From assembly GCA_963778225.1 (NCBI GenBank), contig CAVZTR010000001.1:124001-188000 (forward strand): a stretch of 64,000 nucleotides of DNA. The letters run 5' to 3'. The notes beneath the pieces were generated by a model, which was not told the origin of the DNA, searched no databases, and worked only from the letters and a program-made list of their open reading frames with translations. A program made the position numbers and the translations under genes. This document shows positions 27,199-37,122 of the stretch, piece after piece (positions within the stretch are counted from its first letter, which is position 1; the number at the start of each line of letters is the position of its first letter). Source of the stretch: JAGVSR01 sp963778225 (lineage in GTDB: Bacteria > Pseudomonadota > Alphaproteobacteria > Rhizobiales > Hyphomicrobiaceae).

Positions 27199-27507
27199 GC
27201 TTGCCGGGTAGCGCCGATGGATCGTCGGGGAGATCGGCTAATGGATACTTTGCCAGCATGGCGGGGACACCAGTTACGCGCCGGGCGGCTGCGGCGACCT
27301 CGCCGCTCAACTCAGGACCGTCCGTACCACTGCACATTAGCGAAAGCTGAGGAAAAGGGCTGTAACCTGCCCGACTTCTCCACAGATCCGTAGCAAGCCT
27401 ACTCATAAAGTGGCTTTTGCGACGGCGTGTTTGCCTGTCCGGTACGGGATAAAGAAAGCCGCGCGGTTCTGAATGAACCGCGCGGCTTTGCCGTTGGACA
27501 GGGCCGT
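27199..27507. other. Gene-free stretch with a terminator
   Basis: No supported gene. The right end contains the strong terminator of the RhlE-like helicase (27455-27489). The left end would carry the promoter of the small gene at 26947-27198. Short open frames here are poor in ribosome sites and overlap the sufA end on the wrong strand. Confidence 0.5.
27455..27489 (-). terminator. Rho-independent terminator of the helicase gene
   Basis: A perfect 15-bp stem AAAGCCGCGCGGTTC (27455-27469)/GAACCGCGCGGCTTT (27475-27489) with a TGAAT loop. On the minus strand it is followed by TTTCTTTA. It starts 19 bases after the helicase stop. Confidence 0.9.
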
Positions 27508-29343
<1,836 letters not shown>

Positions 29344-29657
29344 AAAAGTCTCACTCCGGATGCGTCATTGATCCACGCGTGCGTTACCTCGCGCCACATC
29401 ACATGGCACGAGTGCTCGCGGTCGAACGAAGCGCAGGGGGAGTTGGTGCCGGTAATTTGGCTAAAAGCCGGGCAGTCAAAAAAGCTCGAAATGGATCAAT
29501 GAATTGATCCCCTGCGCTCGAGCGTGATGCTTGCTGACACAAGCTGGCCGGGAAAGCAAGGAAAAGGCTGGTTAGGCGCGGTGGTGGAACGTCGCGAAGA
29601 GGTATCGAACGGTTAAGGACCGCCCCTTGGCGGAGCGGTCCTTTCGGTGGCTTCAAA
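29344..29657. other. Gene-free stretch between aqpZ and the helicase gene
   Basis: No supported coding sequence in about 314 bases. The left part is the promoter/leader of the helicase gene on the minus strand; at the right lies the aqpZ terminator (29615-29643). Open frames on either strand lack ribosome sites and recognisable products. Cold-shock-type leader structure could be expected for a DEAD-box gene, but I did not recognise one. Confidence 0.5.
29615..29643 (-). terminator. Rho-independent terminator of aqpZ
   Basis: A 9-bp stem AAGGACCGC (29615-29623)/GCGGTCCTT (29635-29643) with an 11-base loop lies 14 bases past the aqpZ stop on the minus strand. The T-run on the minus strand is short (TTAACC), so termination may be partial. 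Confidence 0.7.
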
Positions 29658-30332
29658 TCATTCCGTTTCGATCGCGTTGTAAATCAGAGCGCCGATGATC
29701 GCGCCCAGAATGGGTGCGGCGAAGAACACCCAGAGCTGGGCCAGCGGTTCGCCGCCGGCATAGATCGCCGGGCCAAAGCTGCGCGCCGGGTTTACGGACG
29801 TGTTGGAAATCGGGATCGACATAATGTGAATAGCGGTCAGCGTCAGGCCGATCGCAATCGGGGCTGTTTCGGTTGAGCCGCCGGGCCGCGTCGCACCCAT
29901 GATGACGATCAGGAAGAAGGCAGTCATCACGACTTCGATGATGAAGACGCCCGGCAGGCCGACTTTGAGCATGGAGAGGTCGCCGAAACCGTTGGCGGCG
30001 TAGGTGCCGCCGATGCCGCCGCCAATGAGCGAGAACACGCCGCAGCAAGACGCTGCAGCAAGAAGCTGGACGAGAACGTAAGGGATCACTTGCGAGAACG
30101 GGAAGCGGCCGCCGACCGCGAGACCGATCGTTACCGCAGGATTGAAGTGGCCGCCGGAGATGTGGCCGACGCTGCGCGCCATGGCCATCACGACGATCCC
30201 GATGGCGAATGCCACGCCGAGAATTCCAGCCGCACCCGATGGTGCCGCGAACGAATAGAAGGCACTCCCCAAAATAGATGCCATGAGCATGAATGTGCCG
30301 ACAAACTCGGCACCGAGTGCTTTGAAGTTCAT
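29658..30332 (-). CDS. aqpZ: Aquaporin Z
   Basis: An inner-membrane water channel, 224 residues with six transmembrane helices and two half-helices. Both NPA boxes are present: SGGHFNPAVTIGL near residue 65 and SNTSVNPARSFGP near 185. The second is followed by the Arg of the selectivity filter. The preceding segment SIPISNTSVNPARS matches water-selective AqpZ rather than glycerol facilitators, whose second box region carries an Asp. The protein begins MNFKALGAEFVGTFML. It stands alone between the helicase gene and parE, and a stem-loop terminator follows. Confidence 0.94.
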   Translation of the reverse strand: MNFKALGAEFVGTFMLMASILGSAFYSFAAPSGAAGILGVAFAIGIVVMAMARSVGHISGGHFNPAVTIGLAVGGRFPFSQVIPYVLVQLLAAASCCGVFSLIGGGIGGTYAANGFGDLSMLKVGLPGVFIIEVVMTAFFLIVIMGATRPGGSTETAPIAIGLTLTAIHIMSIPISNTSVNPARSFGPAIYAGGEPLAQLWVFFAAPILGAIIGALIYNAIETE

Positions 30333-30519
30333 GAATTGGTTCCCCAGCAGATATGAAGTGCCGATCCAGCCCCTCGAAAATTTCTTCGACGCAAAGATCA
30401 GCAGCCGCGTCTAAGGCGCGACAAACTAGACTTAAATCGATTCGAGCGACGGCTTCGTCACTGCGCTGAGGATAGAGCTCAGTTTGCGGTCGCCCGTAGG
30501 GGCGTTCTGCACTGAAGTG

Positions 30520-32529
30520 TTAGATATCCAAGTCTTTGGCGAAGGCGGCGCGGTCTTGGATGAAGCGGAAGCGGGCTTCGGGCTTGGAGCCCATGAGGGC
30601 GCTGACGGTGTCGCTGAGCGTTAGCTTGTCGCCGTCGGCGATCTCGACCTTCAGCATGAGGCGCTTCCTCGGGTCCATGGTAGTGGACTTCAGATCCTTG
30701 AAGTCCATTTCGCCGAGGCCTTTGAAGCGGGTGACTTCCGGTTTCTTGCCCTTGAATTGCGTGGCGATGAGGTCGTCGCGTTCCTTCTCGGTGCGGGCGT
30801 AGGCGACATCGGCCTTGTGCGCGATTTTGTAGAGCGGCGGCACGGCGAGATAGAGATGGCCGTTCTCGATCAGCGTCGGCATCTCCTGGTAGAAGAATGT
30901 GATGAGCAACGATGCGATGTGGGCGCCGTCGACATCGGCGTCGGTCATGACGATGACGCGCTCGTAGCGCAGGTCTTCGTCGCGATAGCGCGAGCCTGTG
31001 CCGACGCCGAGGGCGAGCAGCAGGTTCGACAGCGCTTCGTTCTGGGCGAGCTTGGCGGAGGTGGCGTTGGCGACGTTGAGGATCTTGCCGCGGAGCGGAT
31101 AGATCGCCTGCGTTTCGCGATCGCGCGCGCTCTTGGCCGAACCGCCGGCTGAGTCGCCTTCGACGATGAAGATCTCCGTGCCGGCGGCCTGCTGGATCGA
31201 GCAGTCGGCGAGCTTGCCGGGAAGGCGGAGTTTGCGCGTGGCGGACTGGCGCGAGACTTCCTTTTCGCGGCGCCGCTTCAGGCGTTCGTCAGCTTGTTCG
31301 ATGACCCATTCGAGCAGGCGCGTGCCTTGCTGCGGGCTGTCGGTGAGCCAGTGGTCGAAGGCATCCTTGACGGCGTTTTCGACGATGCGGCCGGCTTCGA
31401 CGGTGGCCAGCTTGTCTTTCGTCTGGCCCTGGAATTCAGGTTCGCGAATGAAGATGGAGAGCATGGCGGCGGCCGTGCCCATCACGTCGTCGGCGGTGAT
31501 CTGCTGGGCCTTCTTGTTGCCGACGCGCTCGCCGAATTCGCGCAAGGCCTTCGACAGCGCCGAGCGAAAGCCGTTCTCGTGCGTGCCGCCTTCGCCGGTG
31601 GGGATGGTGTTGCAGTACGAGCGGGAGAATCCATCCTCGTCGGAAATCCAGGCGACGGCCCATTCGACGGAGCCGTGTTTGCCTTCCTTCTCGACGTTGC
31701 CGGAGAAGATTTCCTTGGTGACGTAGGTGCGGCCGGAGATTTCGGAGGCGAGGTAGTCCTTCAAGCCGCCGGGGAAGTGGAACACGGCCTCGGCGGGGGT
31801 GTCGTCCTTGATCAGGGACGGATCGCAGGACCAGCGGATTTCAACGCCGCCGAAGAGGTAGGCTTTCGAGCGCGCCATCTTGAGGAGGCGGGCGGGCTTG
31901 AAGTGTGCGCCTTTGCCGAAGATGGTTTCGTCAGGCTTGAAGCGGACCTTGGTGCCGCGGCGGTTGTGGATGGCGCCCAGCTTTTCCAGCTTGGTCGTGG
32001 GCGTGCCGCGCGAGAACACCATGCGATAGAGCTGCTGGCCGCGGGCGACTTCGACTTCGCAGATTTCCGACAACGCATTCACCACCGAGACGCCCACACC
32101 GTGCAGGCCGCCCGAGGTCGCGTACGCCTTGCCGTCGAACTTGCCGCCGGCGTGGAGCGTGCACATGATGACTTCGAGCGCGCTCTTCTTAGGATACTTC
32201 GGGTGCGGGTCGACGGGGATACCGCGGCCGTTGTCGGTGACGGACAGGAAGCCGTCGGCGTCGAGGCGGACTTCAATGAAGGACGCGTGGCCGGCGACGG
32301 CCTCGTCCATGGAGTTGTCGATGACTTCGGCGAAGAGATGGTGCAGCGCTTTCTCGTCCGTGCCGCCGATGTACATGCCGGGACGGCGGCGCACGGGTTC
32401 AAGGCCTTCGAGGACCTCGATGTCGGCGGCCGTGTAGTTGTCGGAGGCGTCCCCCGATTTGCGGCGGGCGGCTTTGTCGTTCATGGCGGTATCCAAGTCG
32501 GCGAAGAGATCGCTCTGTGATCGGGCCAT
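30520..32529 (-). CDS. parE: DNA topoisomerase IV subunit B
   Basis: The ATPase subunit of topoisomerase IV, which unlinks daughter chromosomes. The 669-residue product has the GHKL ATPase domain (EVIDNSMDEAVAGHA near residue 70, DNGRGIPV near 97, GGLHGVGVSVVNALS near 143), the transducer domain, and the TOPRIM domain (FIVEGDSAGGSAKSARDRE near 457, YPLRGKILNV, and the metal-binding MTDADVDGAHI near 535). The length of about 670, without the GyrB-specific insert, favours ParE over GyrB. No parC is present in the window. It starts at ATG 32529. Confidence 0.94.
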   Translation of the reverse strand: MARSQSDLFADLDTAMNDKAARRKSGDASDNYTAADIEVLEGLEPVRRRPGMYIGGTDEKALHHLFAEVIDNSMDEAVAGHASFIEVRLDADGFLSVTDNGRGIPVDPHPKYPKKSALEVIMCTLHAGGKFDGKAYATSGGLHGVGVSVVNALSEICEVEVARGQQLYRMVFSRGTPTTKLEKLGAIHNRRGTKVRFKPDETIFGKGAHFKPARLLKMARSKAYLFGGVEIRWSCDPSLIKDDTPAEAVFHFPGGLKDYLASEISGRTYVTKEIFSGNVEKEGKHGSVEWAVAWISDEDGFSRSYCNTIPTGEGGTHENGFRSALSKALREFGERVGNKKAQQITADDVMGTAAAMLSIFIREPEFQGQTKDKLATVEAGRIVENAVKDAFDHWLTDSPQQGTRLLEWVIEQADERLKRRREKEVSRQSATRKLRLPGKLADCSIQQAAGTEIFIVEGDSAGGSAKSARDRETQAIYPLRGKILNVANATSAKLAQNEALSNLLLALGVGTGSRYRDEDLRYERVIVMTDADVDGAHIASLLITFFYQEMPTLIENGHLYLAVPPLYKIAHKADVAYARTEKERDDLIATQFKGKKPEVTRFKGLGEMDFKDLKSTTMDPRKRLMLKVEIADGDKLTLSDTVSALMGSKPEARFRFIQDRAAFAKDLDI

Positions 32530-32707
32530 GCGCGCGTCTCCCGTCTTCGTGCGAAGAGTGGTCCGGCCCGGCGGCGGACGCGAACAGGGGGCGCGCGAGC
32601 CCGAATCTGATGGTGAAGATCAAGGCGTCAGGTCGCACGGATGGGCCACTCAATCAAGCAGCGCCAGGGACACACCCTGGAGGGGTCGCGATATCGACAC
32701 AGCGAAA

Positions 32708-33475
32708 TCAATGACTTATCAGCAGCCAGTGGTTCAAACCGAGCAACAGAACCAACAGGATTGCGAGACGGTAGAGACGGGTGTGGAAGCCGCGTTGGCC
32801 GAGATAATCGCCAAGGGCGTACCCCGTGGCGAGGATCATGGCGAAGAGGTATTTGACGGTCTCCCGGCCGCCGGCGCCGTCATAGGTCGCTGACGAGGGG
32901 TCGGGGTCGTGGCCGAGCAGGAACACGACTGCGAGGACGCCCATGATGGCGAGGCTCGGCCAGGTCATGCCTTCGAACAGCGACCAGCGCGGGGCGAGCG
33001 GTGTGCCAGACAGGATGGCGGACACGCGCGCTCCGATGCCGATCAGCGCGAGGAACACGGCGAGCGCGATGGCGGCCTGGAGATGGGCGTGGGGGTAGAA
33101 GCCGAGATCGTCATAGTAGGACAGCCAGAAGTTGGAGTTCAGGGTCATCCACGATCCTAGCGCGTCCATGAAGGGCGGGGACATCCGCACGTACCAGGCA
33201 AGCTGCGCGAGAACAGTAAGAGCGGCGCCCGTCATGCCGACGAGCGCGATCGCTTCGCGGATCAGCCAGCCAAAGAGCGTCCGATCCGATGGTGCGGCGG
33301 GATTGCTTGGCGTGGGTTTCGCCGCCGTTGGTGCGGGAGACGCGGGAACCGCGGAACCTGTGCGGGGCGCGGGTTTTGCCTTGACGATCGGCGATGTCCT
33401 GCGCCGGAACGGCCACCATCTCGACTGGTAGCGCTGGACGGTGGGCGGGCGATTGCCGAGATCGATGGGGGGCAT
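32708..33475 (-). CDS. Hypothetical multi-pass membrane protein
   Basis: A 255-residue protein with no family that I recognise. The first 65 residues are basic and Pro/Ala-rich (cytoplasmic, disordered). About five hydrophobic segments follow, near 70-92, 128-150, 168-188, 205-222 and 232-252 (for example LQAAIALAVFLALIGIGARVSAIL and LAILLVLLLGLNHWLL). No catalytic motif is visible. It is the last gene of a possible unit with the 63-residue membrane protein 9 bases upstream, and reads in the same direction as parE. An inverted repeat CCAGGG/CCCTGG lies at 32664-32680, past its stop. Confidence 0.72.
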   Translation of the reverse strand: MPPIDLGNRPPTVQRYQSRWWPFRRRTSPIVKAKPAPRTGSAVPASPAPTAAKPTPSNPAAPSDRTLFGWLIREAIALVGMTGAALTVLAQLAWYVRMSPPFMDALGSWMTLNSNFWLSYYDDLGFYPHAHLQAAIALAVFLALIGIGARVSAILSGTPLAPRWSLFEGMTWPSLAIMGVLAVVFLLGHDPDPSSATYDGAGGRETVKYLFAMILATGYALGDYLGQRGFHTRLYRLAILLVLLLGLNHWLLISH

Positions 33476-33484
33476 GTTGCCGGA

Positions 33485-33676
33485 TCACATGGTCCGGCGC
33501 AGGGCGAACGCGAGAATGCCCGCGACTGCGCCGATGCAGGCGGCGGATAGGACATCGAGGAGCACGACGTCTTCGAGCGTCGCGTCACCCCAGGTCGTGC
33601 TGGTCACCGTGTAGACGATGCCGATGACGGCGCCGAGCGTGCCGGCGTAGGCGGCTTCTTGGGACGAGAGGTTCAT
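33485..33676 (-). CDS. Small membrane protein
   Basis: A 63-residue product with two hydrophobic stretches (EAAYAGTLGAVIGIVYTV near 7-24 and SAACIGAVAGILAFAL near 44-59) and a short acidic loop (TWGDATLEDVVLLD). No family assignment. It ends 9 bases before the larger membrane-protein gene on the same strand, so the two are probably co-transcribed. Existence is supported by this tight spacing and its clean hydrophobic pattern. Confidence 0.6.
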   Translation of the reverse strand: MNLSSQEAAYAGTLGAVIGIVYTVTSTTWGDATLEDVVLLDVLSAACIGAVAGILAFALRRTM

Positions 33677-33752
33677 GGTGTGCCACGCGGTTCATTCGAT
33701 CCGGGCCATGTTGTCCGGTGACTGCCGTGGCTGCAAGCGGATTGGTTGAGGG

Positions 33753-34010
33753 CTAAAGAATGCGCAGGGTGCCGGTGCGGCCTTCGACGCTGTATCGGGC
33801 TTCGAAGGGGCGGTCTTTGTGAGGACCGGTGGTGACGCGGCCGTTGAGTTTGAAGGTGAAGCCGTCGCTCTGCTCTTCGATGCGATCGATGCGGGCATCG
33901 ACGGCGTCGTTCTCGAGCCGGAAATGGACCTCCTGGCGGTCGGGGTAGGCGACGGCCCACTGCAAAGCGGGTTTGTCGGGACCGTCTGTAATTTGCATTT
34001 CGTCTGCCAT
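33753..34010 (-). CDS. Small hypothetical protein
   Basis: An 85-residue soluble product of alternating charged and aromatic residues, predicted all-beta (LQWAVAYPDRQEVHFRLEN, DGFTFKLNGRVTTG, RPFEARYSVEGRTGTLRIL). I do not recognise a family. It starts MADEMQITD. It is separated from the membrane-protein pair by 76 bases and from the upstream GFA-family gene by a 419-base structured gap. Confidence 0.6.
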   Translation of the reverse strand: MADEMQITDGPDKPALQWAVAYPDRQEVHFRLENDAVDARIDRIEEQSDGFTFKLNGRVTTGPHKDRPFEARYSVEGRTGTLRIL

Positions 34011-34072
34011 GTTGAACCGTCCGCTTGATCGATGAGATCGGGATCAACGCCTGCATGGGCTTCGCGTTCCGG

Positions 34073-34385
34073 CTCCGCGCAGCGGAGTCGGTTGGCGAAG
34101 ACGTAACGAGGCGGCGGGGCGCAGCGGCGCTGCGGTCTTCCGCGTGGGTATCTAGAATGGTGGCGCCGTGGCGCCCCGCCTTACGGGCTTCAGTCTGGGC
34201 TCGCTCTTACCCCAGCTTACTGTTTCCCCTTTTCACCGGCACATCATCCGGGACCCATCCTTACGGCGGGCAGTTGAAATCGACGCCGGAAGGGTTGGCT
34301 GCGTCGCCGATTTGTCCTTCCGCGCCCGTCCCTGCATCGCGCTGTTCGAACGCCTCCGGACAGCGCCCTCGTGTGATGCAGGTGA
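34073..34385. other. Gene-free, densely structured stretch (candidate non-coding RNA)
   Basis: The whole 34011-34429 gap has no supported gene, but this part contains nested inverted repeats. CCTGCATC (34331-34338)/GATGCAGG (34375-34382) encloses GCGCTGT (34339-34345)/ACAGCGC (34360-34366). Others are CGACGC (34281-34286)/GCGTCG (34301-34306), CTGGG (34195-34199)/CCCAG (34211-34215), two GGCGCC words (34162-34175), CGCAGC/GCTGCG (34120-34134) and CTCCGC/GCGGAG (34073-34087). The strand is not determined. The minus-strand text GTAAGAGC is reminiscent of RNase P, but the other RNase P signatures are missing. I assign no function. Confidence 0.4.
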
Positions 34386-34429
34386 GGGGAGGATACGGGA
34401 GGGCCGAGGAGGCGGGGATAACGTTTTTC

Positions 34430-34810
34430 CTATTCTTCGCTCAAGTGCTTCAGCGTTTCCGCGTTCTGTTCCCAGTTGCGACCGTCGAAGGGTTCGATGG
34501 TGAGCTTTGGAATGGGCGTATCGAGGCAGCGGACGTTGATGTCGATGCCGTCGGGATTGGAGCGCGGGATGTAGAAGGGTTTCATGCCGCAAGTTTTGCA
34601 AAAGGAGTGCTGCGCGACGCCGGTGTTGAAGGTGTAGCGGGTGAGATTGTCGTCGCCGGTGAGCAGACGGAACTTCGACTTCGGCACGATGAGATGCAGG
34701 AAGCCGGCCTTGGAACAGATCGAGCAGTTGCAGTCCTGCGCGATGATCGCCTCGGGCGCTTCCACTTCGAAGGTGACGGCGCGGCAGTGGCAGCTTCCTT
34801 GATAGAGCAT
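34430..34810 (-). CDS. GFA family zinc protein (CENP-V/GFA fold)
   Basis: A 126-residue protein of the glutathione-dependent formaldehyde-activating (GFA) family. The zinc ligands are visible: CHCRAVTF near residues 7-14, CNCSICSKAG near 28-37 and FCKTCGMKP near 70-78, followed by the aromatic YIPRSNPDG and VRCLD. Gfa was named for catalysing S-hydroxymethylglutathione formation. Most members of this size are uncharacterised, so a formaldehyde role in this possibly methylotrophic lineage is inference. It starts at ATG 34810, six bases after the stop of a 44-residue membrane peptide. Confidence 0.88.
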   Translation of the reverse strand: MLYQGSCHCRAVTFEVEAPEAIIAQDCNCSICSKAGFLHLIVPKSKFRLLTGDDNLTRYTFNTGVAQHSFCKTCGMKPFYIPRSNPDGIDINVRCLDTPIPKLTIEPFDGRNWEQNAETLKHLSEE

Positions 34811-34816
34811 TGAAAG

Positions 34817-34951
34817 TTACTGGGTCGCGGCCGGAGTGGTGTTTGGCGCTTCGACGCCGGCGACGTCGGCTTCGGCAAAAACGAACAGGTACGCCAGCAT
34901 CGCAAAGACGCAGATCGCCGCTGCAAACGTCATCATGCGCTTTGTGTGCAT
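34817..34951 (-). CDS. 44-residue membrane or secreted peptide
   Basis: A very short gene with the sequence start MHTKRMMTFAAAICVFAMLA, a single hydrophobic helix (about residues 8-26) and a Pro/Thr/Ala-rich tail ending PAATQ. GGGAAGGGAC 6-8 bases before ATG 34951 is a strong ribosome-binding site. The stop is six bases from the start of the GFA-family gene, so the pair is likely an operon. It could be a secreted peptide (cleavage after FAEA) or a single-pass membrane peptide. No family is recognised. Confidence 0.6.
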   Translation of the reverse strand: MHTKRMMTFAAAICVFAMLAYLFVFAEADVAGVEAPNTTPAATQ

Positions 34952-35032
34952 TTGAAGTCCCTTCCCGAAAACCGCACCTTATGAGTGGGGCATTGGCGGC
35001 GCAAGGTCCGGTCAGACGTGGCAGCGCAATTG

Positions 35033-35950
35033 CTAATCGGGGAGCGGGATGAATTCGCTCGCGTCGCCGGGGACGGTGTCGAAGCGGCCTTGGCGCCAAT
35101 CGGCCTTGGCCTGGTCGATGCGTTCTTTCGACGAGGAGACGAAGTTCCACCAGATGTGGCGGGGGCCGTCCATGGGTTCGCCGCCGACGATCATGAGCCG
35201 AGCTTGCGAGACCGCGAGGATGGAGATGCGGTCGCCAGGGCGGAAGACGAGCAGGCGGCCGGGGCCGAAGGTTTCGCCCGCGATGTCGATTTCGCCGGAG
35301 ACGATGAAGACGCCGCGTTCGTCGTAGTCGGGATCGAGCGGGAGGACGGCGCCGGGTGCGAGGACGGCTTCGGCATAGACGCAATCGTGCGGGAATTGGG
35401 CGGGGGAGGTTTCACCGAACATCGACCCCATGATGAGGCGAACGCGCTTGCCCTCGCCCACGATGCGCGGGAGTTCGGTCTCGGCGTGGTGGATGAAGGC
35501 GGGGGCGCCTTCCTCGTGTGATTTGGGAAGGGCTGCCCAGGCCTGAATGCCGAAGAGGCGCGGGCCGGTGGCTTTTATTTCGGGGGCGGTGCGTTCGGAA
35601 TGGACGATGCCGCGGCCGGCCGTCATCAGGTTGAGTGCGCCGGGGCGAATGGAGAGTTCGGTGCCCAAGCTGTCGCGATGCATGATCTCGCCGTCGAAAA
35701 GATAGGTGACGGTGGAGAGGCCGATGTGGGGATGCGGTCGCACGTCGATGCCTTGACCGATGAGGAATTCGGCCGGGCCCATCTGGTCGAAAAAGATGAA
35801 GGGGCCGATCATCTGTTTGCCGGCAGCGGGGAGCGCACGGCGAACTTCGAAGCCGCCGAGGTCGCGCGCGCGGGGAACGATCACCTGCTCGATCAGATCG
35901 CAGGCTTTGGTGTCACCTGGTTTGGGATCGGCGTCGGGGAGCCAACTCAT
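35033..35950 (-). CDS. Pirin family protein
   Basis: A 305-residue bicupin. The N-terminal cupin has FIFFDQMGPAEF, the metal-binding VRPHPHIGLSTVTYL (two His) and MTAGRGIVHSER (His and Glu) between residues 50 and 125. The C-terminal cupin is degenerate, and the protein ends with the pirin segment HIWWNFVSSSKERI. Bacterial pirins are iron-binding proteins; some oxidise quercetin, others modulate enzymes such as pyruvate dehydrogenase. The particular role here is open. ATG 35950 begins MSWLPDADPKPGD. Confidence 0.92.
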   Translation of the reverse strand: MSWLPDADPKPGDTKACDLIEQVIVPRARDLGGFEVRRALPAAGKQMIGPFIFFDQMGPAEFLIGQGIDVRPHPHIGLSTVTYLFDGEIMHRDSLGTELSIRPGALNLMTAGRGIVHSERTAPEIKATGPRLFGIQAWAALPKSHEEGAPAFIHHAETELPRIVGEGKRVRLIMGSMFGETSPAQFPHDCVYAEAVLAPGAVLPLDPDYDERGVFIVSGEIDIAGETFGPGRLLVFRPGDRISILAVSQARLMIVGGEPMDGPRHIWWNFVSSSKERIDQAKADWRQGRFDTVPGDASEFIPLPD

Positions 35951-36029
35951 GTTCTCATCCTTCCTGTGCGGCGTTCAAAGTGACACGCCGCGTAGGTCCA
36001 TAAAAGGATGAGTTCTTCGAATCGTTCCT

Positions 36030-36284
36030 TCACAGGACGAGTGCGCCGAGACCGAGCACGACACCGATCGCGATGAAGATCCAGACGACGATCGCGGCTT
36101 CCGGAACACCCATGTAGGCCAGTGCGCCGACGATGAGAATGGCCACGGCCGAGCCCCAGAATGTCGGGTTCTGAGTCTTGGGCCAGACATTGTAGACCAT
36201 CTTTCCCGCAATGACCGCGCCGAGTGCGATCAACACCATCAATCCCATGCGTTTGGGGTCTTGAAACAAATCGAGCCATTCCAT
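36030..36284 (-). CDS. Small three-helix membrane protein
   Basis: An 84-residue protein with three hydrophobic helices near residues 12-30 (MGLMVLIALGAVIAGKMVYN), 42-60 (FWGSAVAILIVGALAYMG) and 63-84 (AIVVWIFIAIGVVLGLGALVL). It begins MEWLDLFQDP. I recognise no family. It stands alone between the pirin gene and the divergent His-rich gene, with about 130 bases to the latter. Confidence 0.65.
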   Translation of the reverse strand: MEWLDLFQDPKRMGLMVLIALGAVIAGKMVYNVWPKTQNPTFWGSAVAILIVGALAYMGVPEAAIVVWIFIAIGVVLGLGALVL

Positions 36285-36412
36285 CGCAAATCAACCCCCT
36301 GATTCCTTGATCGCACCCTGCCACGAACCGATGGAGTGCGAAACGGTGCGGAAAATCGCTGCTCAGAGGCGCGATGTCAGGTATGATGGACACGTTGGAC
36401 TGGAGACCTCAC

Positions 36413-36769
36413 ATGACAGACTGCAAGCTTCCGCATCACGCCAATCATGCCCATCAGCACGGACCCGGTTGCGGCCATACGGCTGTGAAGCACGGTGACC
36501 ATGTGGACTACCTGCACGACGGCCATTTGCATCACATGCATGCCGAACACGTGGACGAGCATACGATCGAGATTTCATCGACCAACCCGAACGCCTGCAC
36601 GCCGGAGCATACCTGTGCAGGGCACGCAGCGGGTCATGTGCATGGCCCAGGATGCGGGCACGAAGCGGTCCCGCACGGGGATCATGTCGATTACATCGTC
36701 GACGGCCATTTGCATCACCCGCATGGCGATCATTGCGACAATCACGGGCCGGTCGAGATCGTCAAGTAG
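36413..36769 (+). CDS. His-rich metal-binding protein with internal duplication
   Basis: A 118-residue cytoplasmic protein with about a quarter histidine. Two tandem repeats are clear: one at about 14-42 (HGPGCGHTAVKHGDHVDYL, then DGHLHH) and one at about 75-105 (HGPGCGHEAVPHGDHVDYI, then DGHLHH). They are joined by a Cys-containing linker (NPNACTPEHTCAGH). The His/Cys content indicates binding of zinc, nickel, cobalt or copper, for storage or buffering; that is inference. ATG 36413 follows GGAG by 7 bases; ATG 36374 would add 13 residues without a ribosome site. Similar duplicated proteins are widespread in proteobacteria but unassigned. Confidence 0.85.
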   Translation: MTDCKLPHHANHAHQHGPGCGHTAVKHGDHVDYLHDGHLHHMHAEHVDEHTIEISSTNPNACTPEHTCAGHAAGHVHGPGCGHEAVPHGDHVDYIVDGHLHHPHGDHCDNHGPVEIVK

Positions 36770-36800
36770 CGCATCGGATCTGAGCCGCGCGGGGGACGAG

Positions 36801-36989
36801 ATGATCGATTTCCTTGCGCGGTTCGTGGGCAGTGTCCTCATCGGCTGGATGCTCGGGACTTCGGCAGGGCTGACGATCTCGCGCGTCTTCTATGACGGTG
36901 GGGCCGATCAACTGCCGATCCTCTTCATTCCGGTGACGATCATCATCGTGCTTCTGGCGTCGTATGCGCTGGTGCCGCGGCAATCGTGA
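36801..36989 (+). CDS. Small membrane protein downstream of the His-rich gene
   Basis: A 62-residue product with two hydrophobic segments (LARFVGSVLIGWMLGTSAGL near 5-24 and LPILFIPVTIIIVLLASYAL near 38-57). ATG 36801 follows GGGGGA by 4 bases. It begins 31 bases after the His-rich gene and reads in the same direction, so a joint transcript is likely. Topology suggests a hairpin in the inner membrane. There is no known family, and a link to metal handling is inferred only from adjacency. Confidence 0.55.
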   Translation: MIDFLARFVGSVLIGWMLGTSAGLTISRVFYDGGADQLPILFIPVTIIIVLLASYALVPRQS

Positions 36990-37122
36990 AGAAAACACAG
37001 GCGGACTGCTCATCTAATTGGCAGGACCGTCTCGCGGACAGCCGCTAAGCTCGCGCTCGTTCAGAAGAAGCGCGTGGCGGCCGTCTGGTCGGCATCGGCG
37101 CCGATCGAAAGGAGGCGCCGCG

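Noticed and set aside
31294..32520. A 408-residue open frame antisense to parE
   Set aside because: Shadow of parE in GC-rich codons; no motif and no ribosome site.
34190..34290. Resemblance to RNase P RNA on the minus strand (GGTGAAAAGG and GGTAAGAGC)
   Set aside because: The universally conserved GAGGAAAGTCCGGGCTC and the 3' ACAGAA-type elements are absent and the order does not fit. Kept only as an unassigned structured region.
34025..34813. A 262-residue open frame on the plus strand overlapping the GFA-family gene and the structured gap
   Set aside because: The right half mirrors the GFA-family gene and the left half covers hairpins; no ribosome site or family.
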